Shown: in pieces, positions 32,987 to 35,742 of the stretch
How positions within the stretch are numbered: position 1 is the first letter of the stretch
Layout: each line of letters begins with the position of its first letter
Assembly (NCBI GenBank): GCA_903907835.1
Contig: CAIVPQ010000008.1
Location: 1 to 35,742 of the forward strand
Direction of reading: 5' to 3'
Length of the DNA: 35,742 nucleotides
Origin: an uncultured Actinomycetes bacterium
GTDB taxonomy: Bacteria > Actinomycetota > Actinomycetes > S36-B12 > UBA5976
Program-made: the position numbers and the translations under genes
The notes under the pieces: model-generated
Databases searched by the model: none
Told to the model about the DNA's origin: nothing
The model's input: only the letters and a program-made list of their open reading frames with translations

Positions 32987-34339
32987 TTAAGACGATGCCA
33001 TGTCCACAAAACGACTGTAGTGTCCTTGGAAAGCGACCGTAACTGTTCCAGTTGGCCCATTACGGTGTTTGGCAACAATGAAATCCGCCTCGCCTGAACG
33101 AGGGCCTTCCTTTTCATACATGTCTTCCCGGTGCAACAGAATAACCATATCTGCATCCTGCTCAAGCGATCCAGACTCACGAAGATCTGAAAGCATCGGT
33201 TTTTTATCTTGGCGCTGCTCTGGGCCACGATTTAACTGGCTCAGTGCCACAACTGGAATTTGCAATTCTTTAGCAAGCAATTTTAAAGAGCGGGAGAATT
33301 CGCTGACTTCGACTTGGCGACTTTCGACTTTGCGTCCGCTACTCATCAACTGCATGTAATCCAAAACCAAAAGCTTTAGGTCGTAGCGTTGTTTCAAACG
33401 CCTTGCCTTTGCTCTGATTTCCATCATGGTCATATTTGGTGAGTCATCGATAAATAATGGTGCGCTATTGACCTGACCCATCTTCTTTGCCATGCGTTCC
33501 CATTCAGCCTCACCCATGGTGCCACCACGCATGCTGCCAAGTCCTACGGATGCCTCCGCGGACAGTAGTCGCATGACAATCTCATTGCGGCTCATTTCAA
33601 GTGAGAAAATTACCGATGTCTGACCATTTTTAACACTGGCTGCGCGCGCAAAATCTAAAGCCAAAGTTGATTTACCAACAGCAGGTCGTGCAGCAACAAT
33701 GATGAGTTGTCCTGGATGCAGGCCATGTGTTAAGTCATCAAGTTCTTTAAAGCCTGTGGGAACGCCGACTGCGTTGCCACCCTTTTCAATTGCCTCAATT
33801 TCTTCAAGTGCCCCAGGCATGATGTCGGAGAGTTGCGCATAATCTTCAGAAGTGCGCCGAGTTGTAACTTCGTAAACTTCTGCTTGAGCTCGATCAACTA
33901 AAGCATCAACTTCTGCATCTCCGGAATAACCCATTTGAGCAATCCGAGTTCCTGCATCAACAAGTCGGCGCAAGATTGCCCGCTCTGAAACGATACGCCC
34001 GTAATAGGAAGCATTTGCTGCAGTGGGCACGCTCGCTACTAGTGTGTGCAGGTATGCCGCCCCGCCGATATTCGAAAGTACGCCGGCTTTTGTTAAGTAG
34101 TTTGCAACAGTAATGGCATCGGCTGGCTCTCCCTTGCCGAAAATATCAAGAATTGCGCCATAAATCGTCGCATGTGCTGGCTTGTAAAAGTCACCTTCTT
34201 GCAAACTTTCAATGACGTCGGCGACTGCATCTTTACTAAGAAGCATCGCTCCAAGCACTGATTGTTCGGCGTTGAGATCTTGAGGTGGGGTTAATACGGA
34301 CGAGGATTCTTCATTTCGCGAAAATTCGGCAACGGTCAT
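32987..34339 (-). CDS. dnaB: Replicative DNA helicase DnaB
   Basis: A 450-residue hexameric fork helicase of normal length. The N-terminal collar (LTPPQDLNAEQSVLGAMLLSKDAV) and linker lead to the RecA-like motor beginning GVPTGFKELDDLTHGLHPGQL. Walker A ARPAVGKST (217-225), Walker B LLVLDYMQLM, and SDLRESGSLEQDADMVILLHR. No intein, although actinobacterial dnaB genes sometimes carry one. ATG at 34337-34339 with GAGGAAG just upstream. The 247-bp region upstream contains several DnaA-box-like sequences. Confidence 0.97.
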   Translation of the reverse strand: MTVAEFSRNEESSSVLTPPQDLNAEQSVLGAMLLSKDAVADVIESLQEGDFYKPAHATIYGAILDIFGKGEPADAITVANYLTKAGVLSNIGGAAYLHTLVASVPTAANASYYGRIVSERAILRRLVDAGTRIAQMGYSGDAEVDALVDRAQAEVYEVTTRRTSEDYAQLSDIMPGALEEIEAIEKGGNAVGVPTGFKELDDLTHGLHPGQLIIVAARPAVGKSTLALDFARAASVKNGQTSVIFSLEMSRNEIVMRLLSAEASVGLGSMRGGTMGEAEWERMAKKMGQVNSAPLFIDDSPNMTMMEIRAKARRLKQRYDLKLLVLDYMQLMSSGRKVESRQVEVSEFSRSLKLLAKELQIPVVALSQLNRGPEQRQDKKPMLSDLRESGSLEQDADMVILLHREDMYEKEGPRSGEADFIVAKHRNGPTGTVTVAFQGHYSRFVDMASS

Positions 34340-34439
34340 GACGACTTCCTCTCTGTATCTACAAAACCCTGATTTGGCGGACTTTTTTCACTATTGACTT
34401 TTCACAATAGGTGACCAGTCCGACACAAACAATGTGTCC

Positions 34440-34579
34440 TGTGGATAAATAAGTGGATAGTGTGGGGAAAACACTGTAATTAAGACCCATTCCTTGTGGA
34501 CAGCTTGTGGATACAAAATATATTTTTCAGGCAATTATCTTTAAAAGCACTAGATTTCAAGGATATTTGCTGTGGGTAG
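34440..34579 (+). promoter_or_regulatory. Cluster of DnaA-box-like sequences upstream of dnaB
   Basis: One exact reverse DnaA box (TGTGGATAA at 34440-34448), one single-mismatch copy (34506-34514) and several two-mismatch copies (34452-34460, 34461-34469, 34495-34503, 34571-34579) all lie in one orientation within 140 bp of AT-rich DNA between dnaB and the MFS gene. The region 34340-34586 contains no gene. An AGTGT/ACACT hairpin overlaps the cluster. Confidence 0.55.
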
Positions 34580-34586
34580 AAAATAA

Positions 34587-35742
34587 CTAAGTGAGTACTC
34601 CATCTTGAGCAGGCGTTAAAGACTTACCAAGCCGAACACTCAGGAAACCTGCCAATAGTCCAAAAATCACCAATAGACCTAACCATTGATTCGCAAGGTT
34701 GTAACCGATCATGAGACCAGAGATTGCTGGCCCAATGGCCCCACTTACCACCCACACCAACGAGCTGATTGCCGCGTACCGGCCGCGAAGATGCTCAGGT
34801 GCCAGCTCATTCGCGAGAGTTGGACCAACCGGAGACCAAATAGTTTCGCCTACGGCAAAGATCGCCACACCTATACATGCAATAAGAAACATCCACCCCG
34901 GTGAGGTCAGCAGCGCCAACGCAATAGTTGCCCAACAAGCAGCCCAGAGCACTCCGACCAGCCCTAAGAGTTTGGTCCGACTATGCCCCTCGATTCGCTT
35001 GAGAACAAATAGCTGGCAAATGACAATTACACCAGTGTTGACTGCCCAGATAGGTCCAAGCATCTTGATTGACAGCCCACCAACAGTGGTGAGCAAGGCG
35101 GGCATACCTGCATCTAGGGATGCATAGCCACAGGTCAGCATAACCACCGAAGCGATGTTCAGTTGCATGAACTTTCGATCGCGTAAAACTTCGCGGTAGC
35201 CGTCTCCTGATTCACGTTTTTGTTCAGCAATCGGTAATCGACCGCCGACTCCTACCAGTGATGCCACAATCACAAAGTATCCAAAATATGAAACTGAATC
35301 GAGTATGAATAGATGCGTGAATGTATCCGGGGCATCAACATTCACAATCAAAGCACTGACAAGACCACCGATTCCCAGTCCAAGATTCAGCATCATAAAT
35401 TGCCAACCAAAAAGTTTCTGGCGAGCCTTCTCATCAACCATTCGAGAGACCATTGTGGTTTGCGGTGGCCAAGTTGCCGCATTTGCGATTGAGACGATAG
35501 CTCCGGCCACAAAGGCACTCGACACCGAATCGACAAACGACCAAGAGAGCGCCCCGACCATTGCGCAAATAATGCCAAATAGCAAAACCGGCCTTGGTCC
35601 AATTCGGTCAACTAATGTGCCAAGGGCCGGTGAAACTATCAGTCCAACTAAAGCCATCCAGGACAAAACCAAAGACGCCATCGGTAAAGACATTCCACGA
35701 ACTGTGTGTAAGTAGACAACCAAAATTGGAAGGGTCAGTCCG
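34587..35742 (-). CDS. MFS transporter, N-terminus cut by window edge
   Basis: At least 385 residues of a major facilitator, with about 11 hydrophobic helices visible. The frame continues open to the last base, so the true start lies beyond the window; the TTG at 35721-35723 is internal. The signature loop GTLVDRIGPRPVLLFG after the second visible helix corresponds to the G-x3-D-R-x-G-R/P-R motif between helices 2 and 3, with a related ELAPEHLRGRYAAISSLVW in the second half. Resembles drug/sugar efflux-type MFS proteins; substrate unknown. The stop is 247 bp from dnaB, and both genes are on the minus strand. Confidence 0.88.
   Translation of the reverse strand, partial: GLTLPILVVYLHTVRGMSLPMASLVLSWMALVGLIVSPALGTLVDRIGPRPVLLFGIICAMVGALSWSFVDSVSSAFVAGAIVSIANAATWPPQTTMVSRMVDEKARQKLFGWQFMMLNLGLGIGGLVSALIVNVDAPDTFTHLFILDSVSYFGYFVIVASLVGVGGRLPIAEQKRESGDGYREVLRDRKFMQLNIASVVMLTCGYASLDAGMPALLTTVGGLSIKMLGPIWAVNTGVIVICQLFVLKRIEGHSRTKLLGLVGVLWAACWATIALALLTSPGWMFLIACIGVAIFAVGETIWSPVGPTLANELAPEHLRGRYAAISSLVWVVSGAIGPAISGLMIGYNLANQWLGLLVIFGLLAGFLSVRLGKSLTPAQDGVLT

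Overview
The window comes from a low-to-mid GC actinobacterium (by eye in the mid-40s % GC; not computed). Marker families point there: a WhiB Fe-S regulator, a mycobacterial-type Crp, a DUF4244 Flp-like pilin, the helicase/secretion-neighbourhood Tad genes, an actinobacterial holin-like membrane protein and a PonA2-like penicillin-binding protein. Compact spacing, moderate GC and many TTG/GTG starts fit a streamlined freshwater lineage such as Nanopelagicales (acI), but that placement is inference.

Layout. 1-9.6 kb is accessory in character: a truncated TupA-like ATP-grasp gene, a TerC-type membrane protein, a small membrane protein, an 800-bp tRNA-Thr region built of hairpins and repeated tRNA 3'-end fragments, then a surface-glycan group (acyltransferase-SGNH protein, GH16 glycosidase, glycosyltransferase, and a second acyltransferase-like SGNH protein whose membrane domain has lost its usual catalytic signatures). 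A secreted TAP-like hydrolase, tRNA-Arg(ACG) and a STAS anti-anti-sigma factor follow.

12-29 kb is core. A MrfA-like helicase converges on a seven-gene minus-strand Tad cluster (CpaE-like, TadA, TadB, TadC, Flp-like pilin, two TadE-like). Next is a minus-strand run with small gaps: WhiB, DUF4177, RidA, Crp, endonuclease III, Nudix hydrolase, CvpA-like protein, acetyl-CoA synthetase, NhaA, holin-like protein. Divergent from WhiB is a class A PBP. From memory, gene content and much of the order match the Mycobacterium tuberculosis block from the Rv3649 helicase through the Rv3654c-Rv3660c Tad genes, acs, marP, nth, crp, Rv3678c and whiB4 to ponA2.

28.8-35.7 kb holds YqeY, a HisC-like aminotransferase translationally coupled to a SpoIIE-type phosphatase, a class III aminotransferase, replicative helicase DnaB with a DnaA-box-like cluster upstream, and an MFS transporter cut by the right edge.

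Most unusual points: the mosaic of tRNA-Thr 3'-end repeats with base-paired but sequence-divergent hairpins and an atypical tRNA-Thr(AGT); an NhaA with both members of the classic Asp-Lys pair replaced (Asn174, Gln314); a degenerate acyltransferase domain kept in front of an apparently intact SGNH domain; and the DnaA-box-like cluster upstream of dnaB.
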